DNA of 64,000 nt, taken from Paenibacillus sp. SYP-B4298. Its GTDB lineage: Bacteria; Bacillota; Bacilli; Paenibacillales; Paenibacillaceae. The position numbers and the translations under genes are program-made. Every line of letters begins with the position of its first letter. The first letter of the stretch is position 1. Below, one piece after another: positions 37,577-46,647 of the stretch. The notes below the pieces were generated by a model that was not told where the DNA came from, did not search any database, and saw only the letters and a list, made by a program, of their open reading frames with translations. The stretch lies in assembly GCF_027627475.1 (NCBI RefSeq), contig NZ_CP115484.1:6056501-6120500 (forward strand), written 5' to 3'.

Positions 37577-38347
37577 ATGATGCCTTCTTTCTTTTTTGCC
37601 CATGGAGCCCCTTCACTCGTAATTGAAGACCATGCCTATACTGATTATCTGAAGAAGGTCGCGACGACATTTCCCAAGCCCAAAGCGATTGTCCTGTTCT
37701 CCGCGCATTGGGAGAGCCGTACACAGGCTGTGAGCCAGGTGGACACCTATTCCACCATCTATGATTTCTCCGGCTTCCCGGACGAGCTATACCGGATGAC
37801 CTACCCTGCCAAGGGCGACGCGGCGATCGCCAAGCAGATCACGGATCTGTTCGCAGCCAGTGGAATCGATACGGTAGTGGATACACAGCGGGGGCTGGAT
37901 CACGGCGCTTGGGCCGTGCTGAAGCTGATCTACCCGGATGCCGATATTCCGGTGGTGGCGCTGTCCGTCAACCGCTATCTGACCGCTGAGGAGCAATATA
38001 AGACCGGGCAGGCTCTTGCCAGCCTGCGTGAGCAGGATATTCTGATTATAGGCAGCGGCGGCGCCGTTCATAATCTGCGCAGGGTGAATTGGGCGGCGGA
38101 CAGGGTGGATGAGTGGGCGATTGCCTTCGAGAGCTGGCTGCAGGATAAGCTGGAGCGCTGGGATACAGAGGCTCTGTTCCGTTATCAGGAGCTGGCTCCC
38201 TATGCCAGCGAGGCTGTCCCTACTGCCGAGCACTTCATTCCATTATTGATTGCGATGGGCAGCGGGGATCAGCACCGCTCCGCCGAGCTGCTGCACCGCA
38301 GCTACCAGTGGGGGAACCTGAGCCTGACGGTGTGGAAATTCAACTAA
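37577..38347 (+). CDS. DODA-type extradiol aromatic ring-opening dioxygenase family protein (class III)
   Basis: The 256-residue protein resembles the 4,5-DOPA dioxygenase/YgiD family. Putative metal ligands are the His in FFAHGAPS, SAHWES, VHNLR and EHFIPLL; GLDHGAWAVL is a conserved active-site segment. The family includes ring-opening dioxygenases with Fe or Zn and several members of unknown substrate. The start is ATG 37577 after AAGGAGTG, not the longer frame that overlaps the esterase gene. Confidence 0.82.
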   Translation: MMPSFFFAHGAPSLVIEDHAYTDYLKKVATTFPKPKAIVLFSAHWESRTQAVSQVDTYSTIYDFSGFPDELYRMTYPAKGDAAIAKQITDLFAASGIDTVVDTQRGLDHGAWAVLKLIYPDADIPVVALSVNRYLTAEEQYKTGQALASLREQDILIIGSGGAVHNLRRVNWAADRVDEWAIAFESWLQDKLERWDTEALFRYQELAPYASEAVPTAEHFIPLLIAMGSGDQHRSAELLHRSYQWGNLSLTVWKFN

Positions 38348-38412
38348 CCGATATGCACGCTGTTAGATGCGCGGCGACATCCAGCATCTAGAAGTGATTT
38401 TTTGAAAAATAC

Positions 38413-38443
38413 TGTTTACCTGGTGGGGGATTTTTGATAATAT
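38413..38443 (+). promoter_or_regulatory. Likely promoter of the asd T-box transcript
   Basis: TTTACC (38415-38420), 17 bases, TAATAT (38438-38443). It is placed correctly, about 20 bases before the T-box leader begins. Confidence 0.45.
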
Positions 38444-38461
38444 AACGGTGATAAGCAAATG

Positions 38462-38753
38462 CGATGACGAGACGAGTAGGTAGATGGATTCTTTCGCAGA
38501 GAGCTCCGGTAGCTGAAAAGGAGCAAAGAATAATCTATACGAAGAAAGACTCTGAGCAGCGCACCGGAATCCCGCTAGGGGAGGGTGGTTCGCCAGGAGC
38601 TCCTGTTACAGAGCTGGAGTATACGCATTGCCGCGGCAGTGCCGTACTTGAGGAGGCTTATATGGCGACATATAGGCAAATCTGGGGTGGTACCACGAGG
38701 ATATGAATCTCGTCCCTGAGACAATTGTATTGTCTTGGGGGTGGGATTTTTTT
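38462..38753 (+). ncRNA. T-box riboswitch upstream of asd, probable lysine specifier
   Basis: The leader shows the AGTA bulge of stem I (38475-38478) and the T-box core TGGTACCACG (38688-38697). An antiterminator (GAGGATATGAATCTC) competes with a terminator hairpin at 38707-38753 ending in TTTTTTT. Opposite the AGTA bulge, on the 3' strand of stem I, is CGAAGAAAGACTC (38540-38552). By comparison with the other T-box in this window, the codon is AAA or AAG, both lysine. Uncharged tRNA-Lys would then allow read-through into asd. The element is certain, the specifier likely. Confidence 0.88.
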
Positions 38754-38856
38754 GTTTCCGCCGGGCGGCGGATAGGAGCTTACTGGAGGCAGGTTTCATT
38801 ATATATCGTATCGAGAATCATCAATATATTCTCTCTAAGAAAGGATGAATTGTCTT

Positions 38857-39942
38857 ATGACACAAAGATTGAGAGCAGGTATCGTCGGAGGAACGGGCAT
38901 GGTTGGCCAGCGGTTTATTGAGCTGCTGGATCAGCATCCATGGTTTCAGGTTACAGCGATCGCGGCTAGCGCGGGTTCGGCAGGCAAGACATATGAGGAG
39001 GCTGTTCAAGGAAGATGGAAGCTGAGCACGCCTATTCCAGAGGAGATCAAGCCGCTCATCGTGCAGGATGCCTCCCAGGTCGAAGCATTCGCCGCTGAGG
39101 TGGACTTCATCTTCTGCGCAGTCGACATGAAGAAGGATGAGGTAATGGCGCTGGAGGAGGCATATGCCAAGACCGGCACACCAGTTGTCTCCAACAACTC
39201 CGCGCATCGCTGGACAGCGGATGTGCCGATGGTCATTCCAGAGATTAACCCTGATCATCTGGAGGTCATCGCCGCGCAGCGCAAGCGTCTGGGTACGGAG
39301 ACCGGCTTCATCGCGGTCAAGCCGAATTGCTCGATTCAGAGCTATGTGCCGATGCTGAACGCACTGAAGGAATTCAAGCCGAAGACCGTGGTGGCCTCCA
39401 CCTATCAAGCCATCTCTGGAGCAGGCAAAAACTTCACCGATTGGCCGGAGATGCTGGATAACGTCATTCCTTACATTGGCGGGGAAGAAGAGAAGAGCGA
39501 GCAGGAGCCGCTGCGCATCTGGGGTCATGTGGAACATGGCGAGATCGTCAAGGCGAGCGCGCCGCATATTACGACGCAGTGCATCCGCGTGCCTGTAACA
39601 GATGGCCATCTGGCGACGGTGTTCGTCTCGTTCGAGCAGAAGCCGACCCGGGAGCAGATTCTGGAGTGCTGGCAGCAGTACAAGGGCCGTCCGCAGGAGC
39701 TGGAGCTGCCGAGCGCGCCGAAGCAATTCATCACCTACTTCGAGGAGGAGAACCGCCCGCAGACGAAGCTGGATCGCGACATTGAACGTGGAATGGGCGT
39801 ATCGGCTGGCCGGCTGCGCGAGGATTCTCTCTATGATTACAAATTTGTGGGCCTCTCGCATAATACCGTTCGCGGCGCAGCGGGCGGCGCGGTGCTGATT
39901 GCGGAATTGCTGAAGGCTGAGGGCTACATTCAGCCGAAATAA
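38857..39942 (+). CDS. asd: Aspartate-semialdehyde dehydrogenase (archaeal/fungal type)
   Basis: The 361-residue enzyme reduces aspartyl phosphate to aspartate semialdehyde with NADPH, the branch point to lysine, threonine, methionine and diaminopimelate. It has AGIVGGTGMVGQRFIELL for NADP binding, the active Cys158 in KPNCSIQSY, and GAGKNFTDWPEM. Length and motifs fit the archaeal/fungal group rather than the usual bacterial type. AAGG at 38841-38844 favours ATG 38857 over 38845. It stands behind a T-box, so it responds to amino-acid supply. Confidence 0.93.
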   Translation: MTQRLRAGIVGGTGMVGQRFIELLDQHPWFQVTAIAASAGSAGKTYEEAVQGRWKLSTPIPEEIKPLIVQDASQVEAFAAEVDFIFCAVDMKKDEVMALEEAYAKTGTPVVSNNSAHRWTADVPMVIPEINPDHLEVIAAQRKRLGTETGFIAVKPNCSIQSYVPMLNALKEFKPKTVVASTYQAISGAGKNFTDWPEMLDNVIPYIGGEEEKSEQEPLRIWGHVEHGEIVKASAPHITTQCIRVPVTDGHLATVFVSFEQKPTREQILECWQQYKGRPQELELPSAPKQFITYFEEENRPQTKLDRDIERGMGVSAGRLREDSLYDYKFVGLSHNTVRGAAGGAVLIAELLKAEGYIQPK

Positions 39943-39951
39943 ATCAATTGT

Positions 39952-40020
39952 AAGGCGCAGCCTTCTGCCGGGGAATGATGCATATCATCATGCTGTCTCC
40001 CCGTGCAGTAGGCTGCGCTT
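39952..40020 (+). terminator. Long hairpin after asd
   Basis: AAGGCGCAGCCT...CTGCCGGGGA pairs with CTCCCCGTGCAG...AGGCTGCGCTT, a nearly unbroken stem of about 22 bases. There is no good T-run, so it may be a rho-independent terminator of poor tail or an mRNA-stabilising structure. Confidence 0.5.
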
Positions 40021-40112
40021 CTGTGTTGATCTGGGGAGCGCATGTGATTTTGACTTGGCGGGGGGAGAAGTGATATGATCCTGCTAAGAGTGAGGGGCTT
40101 GGAGGTCACGCA

Positions 40113-40269
40113 TTGGACATGCCGAATCCTGAGCAATCTATGCTGCGACTGGACGGAGCTGTCAATCGAGGTGACAGGCGAGATGACTGGATATAGGTCA
40201 TTTGCCTAAGCTGGCATTCATTTTTGACCGTATGGTCAATAAGGTGGGCGTGCGCCCCGTGTAATCGTC
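40113..40269 (+). pseudogene. Possible frameshifted gene scrap
   Basis: After GGAGG a frame from TTG 40113 reads ...PNPEQSMLRLDGAVNRGDRRDDWI and stops at TAG 40196. A second frame continues as GHLPKLAFIFDRMVNKVGVRPV and stops. Both halves look protein-like, so this may be the debris of one short gene. I do not recognise it. Confidence 0.25.
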
Positions 40270-40302
40270 TGATTCATATAAAATAGAAGGAGTGGAGTGT
40301 AC

Positions 40303-41343
40303 ATGACAACTGCAAAATCCGTTGAAGCCTTGTTTACGCCGTTCTCGCATGGCACGCTGCAATTGGCCAACCGAATTGTGATGGCCCCGATGACCCGGCA
40401 ATTCTCGCCAGGAGGGGTTCCCGGCTCTAATGTAGCGGACTATTACCGTCGGCGTGCGGAGAATCAAGTGGGATTGATTGTGACCGAGGGTACCGTGGTC
40501 GACCACCCGGACGCTGCCAATCAGGACAACGTTCCGCACTTCTATGGTGAAGCCGCTCTGCGTGGCTGGGCAGATGTGGTGGACGCGGTGCATGCTGCAG
40601 GTGGTCGCATCGTGCCGCAGATTTGGCATATGGGTGCCAAGGGACAGGTGAATGATTATACAGAGGCGGAGATTGCGGCCATTGTCGAGGCATTTGCCCA
40701 CTCTGCTGCTGAGGCGAAGCGTCTTGGCTTTGACGGCATCGAGCTGCACGGCGCGCATGGTTATCTGATTGATCAGTTCTTCTGGGAGAAGACCAATTCG
40801 CGTACAGACCGCTATGGTGGCAGCATGCTCAAGCGGACTCGCTTCGCGGTGGAGGTCATCGAAGCTTGCCGTCGCGCGGTTGGGCCGGAGTTCCCAATTA
40901 TATTGCGTATCTCGCAGTGGAAGGGGACGGACTACGCTGCGAAGCTGGCAACGACGCCTGCGGAGCTGGAGCAGTGGCTGGAGCCGCTGGTGGCTGCGGG
41001 CGTCGACCTGTTCCATTGCTCTACCCGCAGATTCTGGGAGCCTGAGTTTGAAGGGTCGGAGCTCAATCTCGCTGGCTGGGTAAAGAAGCTGTCCGGTAAG
41101 CCGGTCATTACGGTCGGTTCGGTCGGTCTGGACGAGGATTTCATGACCCTGTTCACGCAGGGCAAGGGAGCGAACCAGACGGGCATTGACGGTCTGATCG
41201 AGCGGCTGGAGCGTGAGGAATTCGACCTGGTCGCGGTCGGACGTGCGCTGCTGGCCGATCCGGAATGGCCGAGCAAGATTCGCGATGGACGCGTCGATGA
41301 ATTTCAGTCCTTTATGCCTGAAGCCTTGCAAACTCTATATTGA
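40303..41343 (+). CDS. Old Yellow Enzyme-family NADH:flavin oxidoreductase
   Basis: The 346-residue TIM-barrel FMN protein has the OYE features: ANRIVMAPMTRQFS near the start, GGRIVPQIWHMG, the substrate-binding GFDGIELHGAHGYLIDQFFWEKTNSRTDRYGGS, and AVGRALLADPEWP for phosphate binding. It reduces activated C=C bonds; the natural substrate is unknown. ATG 40303 follows AAGGAG at 40287-40292. It appears monocistronic and is closed by a clear terminator. Confidence 0.92.
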   Translation: MTTAKSVEALFTPFSHGTLQLANRIVMAPMTRQFSPGGVPGSNVADYYRRRAENQVGLIVTEGTVVDHPDAANQDNVPHFYGEAALRGWADVVDAVHAAGGRIVPQIWHMGAKGQVNDYTEAEIAAIVEAFAHSAAEAKRLGFDGIELHGAHGYLIDQFFWEKTNSRTDRYGGSMLKRTRFAVEVIEACRRAVGPEFPIILRISQWKGTDYAAKLATTPAELEQWLEPLVAAGVDLFHCSTRRFWEPEFEGSELNLAGWVKKLSGKPVITVGSVGLDEDFMTLFTQGKGANQTGIDGLIERLEREEFDLVAVGRALLADPEWPSKIRDGRVDEFQSFMPEALQTLY

Positions 41344-41354
41344 TGTACCAGGCC

Positions 41355-41394
41355 AAGCGCCGCGACCTGATATCAGGCTCGCGGCGCTTCTTTT
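41355..41394 (+). terminator. Terminator after the Old Yellow Enzyme gene
   Basis: AAGCGCCGCGA (41355-41365) pairs perfectly with TCGCGGCGCTT (41379-41389), then CTTTT. Confidence 0.88.
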
Positions 41395-41499
41395 ATAATT
41401 CAGACCGTCAGATGATAACGACAGGCCTGTTTTCAACGGTCTTGCTGTGTTGATTTTTCGTCACACGTATCTAATTCAGGTGTGGACTATGTGGCCTGA

Positions 41500-41640
41500 C
41501 AACGGTGAAGAAAGCTCACTGATGAAGGAAAGCTGTGTGTGGGAAATCCGCAAGAATGGTTTGACGGGGAGTCAGAGGGAGTAATCCCTCTTCTTGCCCT
41601 ACTGTTGAAATTCGGTCTAATTTTCCAGGTAGAGGCTATA
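41500..41640 (+). mobile_element. Possible group II intron fragment
   Basis: GAAGGAAAGCTGTGTGTGGG, followed by AAATCCGCAAGAATGGTTTG and GAGTCAGAGGGAGTAATCCC, resembles the conserved RNA segment found next to group II intron reverse-transcriptase genes (typically ...GTATGCGGGAAA...GCACGTACGGTTTGA...). No reverse transcriptase frame or complete ribozyme is present, so at most a scar is left. It lies at the edge of an AT-rich patch. Confidence 0.4.
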
Positions 41641-41800
41641 TTTGAAACATTTCAGTTCAATTCAACGTCTATCCAATTAGCTTGTAATTAACCTTTATTA
41701 CCCAATATTTGAACTATTCAAATGATAAAAAAGGACTATGAAAATATATTAAAATATTGTATAATAATGTATTTTTTACTAATATAAGGGAGTGGGATTT

Positions 41801-42376
41801 ATGAGCCAAAAACAGAAGACTTATTTAATTACAGTATTTGTGTTCACTTTTTTTACCATGTTTGCAGCACAAGCCTTTGGCGCTGGTTTATCAGGGTACC
41901 CAGAAGTAAAACAAGATAAGACTAATTGGTGCTGGGCTGGTGTTAGTATAAGTGTTTTAGAATGGTACGGAAAGTCAGTAACTCAATGCAATTTTGTTAA
42001 AAAAGTAAAAGGAACAGGCTCATGTAATAATGACTCTGCAAGTGTCACTGAAGCTCAAAATGGCATGTATGAATATGGAGTTTCAGCTAATTATTATAAT
42101 GGATCTTTATCTTATTCAACACTAAAAACTAAAATCGATGGAAACATGCCTATCTATGTTTCCTGGAAATGGAATTCTTCAGCAGATACTGGTCATGCGG
42201 TAGTCATCTATGGCTATAACGAATATACATCGAATGGTACTTATTATGATTATGTATATTATATGGATCCCTGGGAAGGGGTAAAAACTTTTCTTAAATA
42301 TTCTGAATTCAAGGGTGGAAGTAGTTACGATAGAACTTGGCGCTGGGGTTTATCCGAGTTGTATAAATACAAATAA
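41801..42376 (+). CDS. Secreted papain-like cysteine protease
   Basis: The 191-residue protein has a signal peptide (residues 1-27, ending AFGA). A small papain-like domain has Cys44 in KTNWCWAGVS, His132 in TGHAVVIYGYN and Asp156 in YYMDPW, the Cys-His-Asp order of C39_2/C70-like peptidases. The NWCWA motif is typical of the AvrRpt2-related group. ATG 41801 follows AAGGGAGTGG. It is AT-rich compared with the flanking genes and sits 20 bases before a membrane protein, with which it forms a two-gene unit. The substrate is unknown; a toxin-like or antagonism role is possible but unproven. Confidence 0.75.
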   Translation: MSQKQKTYLITVFVFTFFTMFAAQAFGAGLSGYPEVKQDKTNWCWAGVSISVLEWYGKSVTQCNFVKKVKGTGSCNNDSASVTEAQNGMYEYGVSANYYNGSLSYSTLKTKIDGNMPIYVSWKWNSSADTGHAVVIYGYNEYTSNGTYYDYVYYMDPWEGVKTFLKYSEFKGGSSYDRTWRWGLSELYKYK

Positions 42377-42396
42377 TACACTAAGGGGATGAAAAG

Positions 42397-43182
42397 ATGA
42401 AGAATTTGATTGCTAATCTAATATTTCTGATATCATCTTTGATGATAACTCAAGCAGTGTTTGCCGACTCGTCATCAGTAAATAATTTAGAGGCTAAGGT
42501 TCAGGAGTTTGCTCAAAAAGAAGGACTGGAGGTATTTCGTCATTTAGCCTCCGAGGACCCTGAAAATTTTTCATTCAAGGACTCTGCTGATCTTAACAAT
42601 GCCAAATTAGGCCAAGGTTATCAAGTATTCATCATTGATCCGGAAAAGTTAAAGCAAAGTAATACTGATTGGGGATTGAGATCAGTTATTAAACCCACAA
42701 ATAAATGGGAATTTGTAGTTTATAATAACGGTGAACCAGCTACTTTCATATCGATTTTAGATGAAAATGGAACTTTCAGTGTATCATCTGTTGGCGGAAA
42801 GGCTAATGATTTCGTGTTAGCTGAGCGTAATTATAGAGAAGAAATTGACGCAAAGCCAACATTAATCTTTGATAAAAATATTCGGTATTTAGTGGGGGAA
42901 ATTGGGGGTAAGGAATATGCTATTTCCTCACTTCCTAATGAATCAGTTAATAATTTAAATGGATTTAGTAATAATAATGTGAAACAGACCAGTGAATTAA
43001 TTAAACTTTTGAAATATCAGCAAGATGACACAACTAATGCTGGTAAAGATTCAGGTTTTCCGTTTATTCCAGAATCAGAAAGCAATAATTTTAATGTATT
43101 TTGGATTAGTTTAGTCTCAGCAATATTATTGACGGGCATTTTGTTTATTATCTTCAAAGTGAGAAATAAACGAGCTGATTAA
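42397..43182 (+). CDS. Signal-peptide protein with a C-terminal membrane anchor, partner of the cysteine protease
   Basis: The 261-residue protein has a signal peptide (1-23, ending VFA), an exported domain of about 200 residues, and one C-terminal membrane helix (FWISLVSAILLTGILFIIF) followed by a basic tail KVRNKRAD. That gives a type I topology with the domain outside. I recognise no family. Being coupled to a secreted protease, it could be its inhibitor, its substrate or its membrane receptor. The composition is as AT-rich as that of the protease gene. Confidence 0.65.
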   Translation: MKNLIANLIFLISSLMITQAVFADSSSVNNLEAKVQEFAQKEGLEVFRHLASEDPENFSFKDSADLNNAKLGQGYQVFIIDPEKLKQSNTDWGLRSVIKPTNKWEFVVYNNGEPATFISILDENGTFSVSSVGGKANDFVLAERNYREEIDAKPTLIFDKNIRYLVGEIGGKEYAISSLPNESVNNLNGFSNNNVKQTSELIKLLKYQQDDTTNAGKDSGFPFIPESESNNFNVFWISLVSAILLTGILFIIFKVRNKRAD

Positions 43183-43189
43183 GCTCGTT

Positions 43190-43570
43190 CGCAAACCTAG
43201 CATGAAAGCTGCAATCTTTACATTCATAATCTTTCAAGCTTTGCTCCAGGCCAGAAGCGTTCTTTTTGGGTAGCTGTTGCGGTCGCCAAAGATGATTTTC
43301 AGTTCCTCATTCTTAGCCAATCGGGGAATAAGTCCTCCGGTATTTGTTTCAATGGCTACTAGGCACTTTGAGATTGGCACAATGCTTTTCTCTTCTCGCG
43401 ATCCATAGTCTCAACGAGTTGTTCCGTAAAACGTTTTACCTGTTCTTTTAGTATAACGGCTGCTTCTTCAAGGTGGATAGGGAGTTCGTCTGGATTAGTC
43501 ATGACAGAAGTAGACCTTTTGCGAGTAGCCGTACAATATGAGCTTGAGCATCTTTTTAGAATGAAATCCT
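43190..43570 (-). mobile_element. Degenerate IS1182-family transposase remnant
   Basis: The minus strand carries broken frames that read in order MTNPDELPIHLEEAAVILKE... with TMDREKRKALCQ, then GLIPRLAKNEELKIIFGDRNSYPKRT, then YECKDCSFHARF. FGDRNSY(S/P)K and the Cys-x2-Cys segment are characteristic of IS1182-type transposases. Stops and frameshifts separate the pieces, and both ends are missing, so the element is dead. Confidence 0.55.
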
Positions 43571-44083
43571 GTTTCTTTCTTTATTACCTTTTTTAGTATT
43601 TAACAAAATGGAGCCTCCAGAGGTTTGTCTACACCGACTTTCTGGTTAGCTCCTTTTTTATTGCTTAATAACGATTGTTTTGCAATTTGAAATATGTTTT
43701 ATTTTGAATAAGTAACAAAATTTTATAATTATATCTAGTCTTTTAGTACTATTATGAGAATTTAGCAGATAGAGGTATGTACATTTACAAGATTTAGGTG
43801 TTATACTGTCGTAAGCAATGAATCGCTTAAATTATTGAAATTTTTCTTGTATTATCCCTATTTAGGGGTTTTGATCAACCTGCCTGCAGTTTGCTACTCC
43901 AGATCGACAGCATGCAGGCGATGGCAGCCTAATCAGACCGTTGGCAAGGATCTAAACAGGCTGTGTACTTTTGTTGATACGCTGGCCAGCTATCATATAT
44001 ATATCCTTTATAACACGAGTTAACATGGGGTGTGCGTCTAGCGGCCCAATTGAAGTTCATTCTGTTCATCTAAGGAGGTTCAT
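43571..44083. other. Mostly AT-rich non-coding region before the small secreted protein
   Basis: It contains a hairpin-like sequence (GGAGC ... GCTCC followed by TTTTTT, about 43612-43658), then about 170 very AT-rich bases and a short GC-richer stretch (43870-43970) that looks like fragmentary coding sequence. I see no intact gene. The promoter for the gene at 44084 must lie here. Confidence 0.35.
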
Positions 44084-44464
44084 ATGATTAGCCACACTAA
44101 GAAATTTATTGCTGCGGCTGCTCTTGGGGCAGTCATGATTACCGGCGCAGCACATGCTGCGACGGACCAATTCGCCGATACGAATTTGCCTGCACTGGGT
44201 TCATTTGCCGAGAGCTCTAACATTAATGGCAATCCAACAGGACATTATGGTGGATGGCTGAACACTCAGCGGGGCACGATGAAGATTGCCGCCAAGCGAG
44301 TCGTGCGTTTGTGGCCAGATACGACAATCTCTAACTTCAATACGAACACGACAAATGTCAGCTATGCACAGATTAATATGGACCCGGATACCGATTTGTA
44401 TTATGTACGTTTGACACCTGTGTCGAACGGCCCTAGCGGTTACGGTTTTATTCAGAACTATTAA
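44084..44464 (+). CDS. Small secreted protein of unknown function (126 aa)
   Basis: The protein has a clear signal peptide (residues 1-25, ending AHA) and a mature part of about 100 residues rich in Asn, Thr and Gly (TISNFNTNTTNVSYAQINMDPDTDLYYVRLTPVSNGPSGYGF). There is no Cys and no membrane span, so it is probably a free extracellular beta protein. AAGGAGG precedes the ATG. I do not recognise the family. It is followed by a hairpin terminator and stands alone. Confidence 0.7.
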   Translation: MISHTKKFIAAAALGAVMITGAAHAATDQFADTNLPALGSFAESSNINGNPTGHYGGWLNTQRGTMKIAAKRVVRLWPDTTISNFNTNTTNVSYAQINMDPDTDLYYVRLTPVSNGPSGYGFIQNY

Positions 44465-44483
44465 TTTCGTCATCATCGACCAT

Positions 44484-44524
44484 GAAGACCGCCCAAAGCC
44501 CAGCAGGCTGCTGGGTGGTCTTCT
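44484..44524 (+). terminator. Terminator after the small secreted protein gene
   Basis: GAAGACC-GCCCA pairs with TGGGTGGTCTTC (44484-44523); the T-run is weak. Confidence 0.6.
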
Positions 44525-44591
44525 TCACTAGGCATCAGATTAAGCACGTGGTAACGATGCCAACCCTATAAACCCTATAATGGTGATTTGA

Positions 44592-46631
44592 ATGCGACAA
44601 CTATATGCGATTGTAACTATGGAATTTACGCAGTATCGAAGAGGGCCGCTTGTATGGATTGCATTCATCTTTCTTAGCTTGTACCTGGCAACGGGCTATT
44701 ATAATTATCTTCAGGAGCAGTTGCAGGCGGGACAGTTTTTGGTTTCCTCAGGCTATATTGTCATGGCCTCTGCATTATTTGGGCTGTTTTTTGGCATATT
44801 GTCCGCACGCCGCGAGAAGGACGCCTCGTTTGCAGAGACGCTGGCGGCAGTTCCAGGCGATCGTCTAAGACCACTGGGCAAGCTGCTGGCCTGGTTTGCG
44901 GTCTGTACGCTTATTACAGCTATCGCCTATGCAGAGCTACTGTTGTTAATCGGGGTAAGCGGGAGCGATTACATTAGCTTTTTTATAGATATTGGGTTGT
45001 ACATTGGCTGGTATTGGGGGGCAACACTGTTTGCCTGCGGAATGCTAGGATTTGCAATTGAAAATTATATGGGGGATTCCTGGTGGAAGCTGCCGATTGT
45101 ACTTGCAGTTTGGCTATGGATTAGCCCCTTTAACCATATATTGGCGAATTATTTACCTGTTGAATTATTAGCCTGGTTCAATCAAGGGGAACGGGATTTG
45201 GAGGCGGAATACAGCGCTGTAGAGGGCTTGTATATTGCCGGCCCGATGATGGCCAGGAAGCTGGGCTTTCTCGCTCTCTGCTTGGCTGCCGCTGCCGGTG
45301 CAGTAAGATTCAGATATGAGAGGGAGAAGTCCGCGGCAGAAAAGCGTTGGCTGCTAACCATAGTGGCATGTTGCCTGGTGATGTCTTTTACATGTGCTTG
45401 GGCGATCCGCAGTCCGCTCGATTCGTATCGTGCGCCGCTGAACCGTTACGCCGACTTGTACCTAAATCAGGATGCAGCCTACTATGCAGAAGCGGCGAAT
45501 AGTGAGGTTAAGGAGAATGGACGGGACTTTGTAGCTGCCGGCTATGAGCTGGAGCTGGAGCATCTGGCCAATCAGATTGAGTATGCCGCTCGCATCAGGG
45601 TAGAGAAGATTGCGGCTGAGGAAGGGCGACTTGTATTTACTCTGTATCATGGGCTGAAGGTGCTTGAGGGTGCCATGGGCACAGGGGAGGCGCTATCCTG
45701 GGAACAGAGCGGGGACCATCTCTACATCGATTGGCCGCAGGACAAGAGCGAGGGAGAGCTGGCGCTTAGAATCCGAGGAGTCGGAGGCGCTTTTAACCAG
45801 ATTACGGAAACTTCATTGTTTCTAAGCTCGTCGGTTCCATGGTATCCGGTGCCTGGAAGCTACGAAATCGCCGGGAGCTATGAGCTGGTCTATGAGCCGC
45901 AATACAAACGGGTTCCACGTAGCGGCTCCGCCTATTTCAAACTGGCAGTTAAGGGGCGTCAGCCTGTCTATAGCAATCTGCCCCAGGTCGGCCCGGGATT
46001 ATTCGCTGGTGAGGCGAGTGGAGCTATGCTGCTATCCGGGATGCTCAAGGAAAAACAAGGGGCGACATACCGCATCGTCGGGCCGCCTGATCAGTTGGAG
46101 CCGTTGGAGGCGGTGCTGGAGAGAATCGAGACAACAGCCGGGCAGCTATCTGAATTACTCGGCGTCCCTGCACCCGCGATGCCAAGGCAAGTCTTTACCA
46201 TACCATCGTCATCTTATTCCACTGCGGAATATATGAGGCTGGACGGGGAGCAACTGCTTATTAACGAGCAATTGACGAGAAGCTCCTATAGTATTGAGAT
46301 GCTGCCCCAAGCCGAAGGGGTGTTTCAGGCCTTCTTCTGGTCGAACAGCTATCGTACTGGAGATGAACAGAATTCGTATATTTTTCGGATGCTGCTTGGC
46401 TTCCTCTCCAGTCAGCATAAGGATTACACGGTGCTATCCTCTCAGATGCAGACACTGGATCGGCTGGGCTCACAGGCACCGGACATTTCATATCTCGCGC
46501 GTGATCTGCTGTCTTATTATGAACGGCGAGGAGATAGCGGCCTGATGGACGTTATTCGTCAAGCCTATCGTTTGTCCGAGCCTTCACAGCCGGCACTACG
46601 AATAGAGGACTGGCGGGAGTTGCTAGATTGA
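44592..46631 (+). CDS. ABC-2-type permease with a large extracytoplasmic domain
   Basis: The 679-residue protein begins with about seven membrane helices (residues 20-275; SARREKDASFAETLAAVPGDRLRPLGKLLA is the usual cytoplasmic loop of ABC-2 permeases). It ends with some 400 residues and no further helix, so this part is outside the cell. That part looks like the peptidase M1-related region of large ABC-2 permeases, but without an HExxH zinc motif. It is followed by an ATPase and a second permease, forming one transporter. The substrate is unknown; lantibiotic or peptide resistance and lipid export are possibilities. Confidence 0.75.
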   Translation: MRQLYAIVTMEFTQYRRGPLVWIAFIFLSLYLATGYYNYLQEQLQAGQFLVSSGYIVMASALFGLFFGILSARREKDASFAETLAAVPGDRLRPLGKLLAWFAVCTLITAIAYAELLLLIGVSGSDYISFFIDIGLYIGWYWGATLFACGMLGFAIENYMGDSWWKLPIVLAVWLWISPFNHILANYLPVELLAWFNQGERDLEAEYSAVEGLYIAGPMMARKLGFLALCLAAAAGAVRFRYEREKSAAEKRWLLTIVACCLVMSFTCAWAIRSPLDSYRAPLNRYADLYLNQDAAYYAEAANSEVKENGRDFVAAGYELELEHLANQIEYAARIRVEKIAAEEGRLVFTLYHGLKVLEGAMGTGEALSWEQSGDHLYIDWPQDKSEGELALRIRGVGGAFNQITETSLFLSSSVPWYPVPGSYEIAGSYELVYEPQYKRVPRSGSAYFKLAVKGRQPVYSNLPQVGPGLFAGEASGAMLLSGMLKEKQGATYRIVGPPDQLEPLEAVLERIETTAGQLSELLGVPAPAMPRQVFTIPSSSYSTAEYMRLDGEQLLINEQLTRSSYSIEMLPQAEGVFQAFFWSNSYRTGDEQNSYIFRMLLGFLSSQHKDYTVLSSQMQTLDRLGSQAPDISYLARDLLSYYERRGDSGLMDVIRQAYRLSEPSQPALRIEDWRELLD

Positions 46632-46647
46632 TAGTGAGGTGGGAAGC

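Noticed and set aside
38462-38753. Leader of asd considered as an L-box (lysine) or SAM riboswitch
   Set aside because: The TGGTACCACG core, AGTA bulge and competing terminator identify a T-box.
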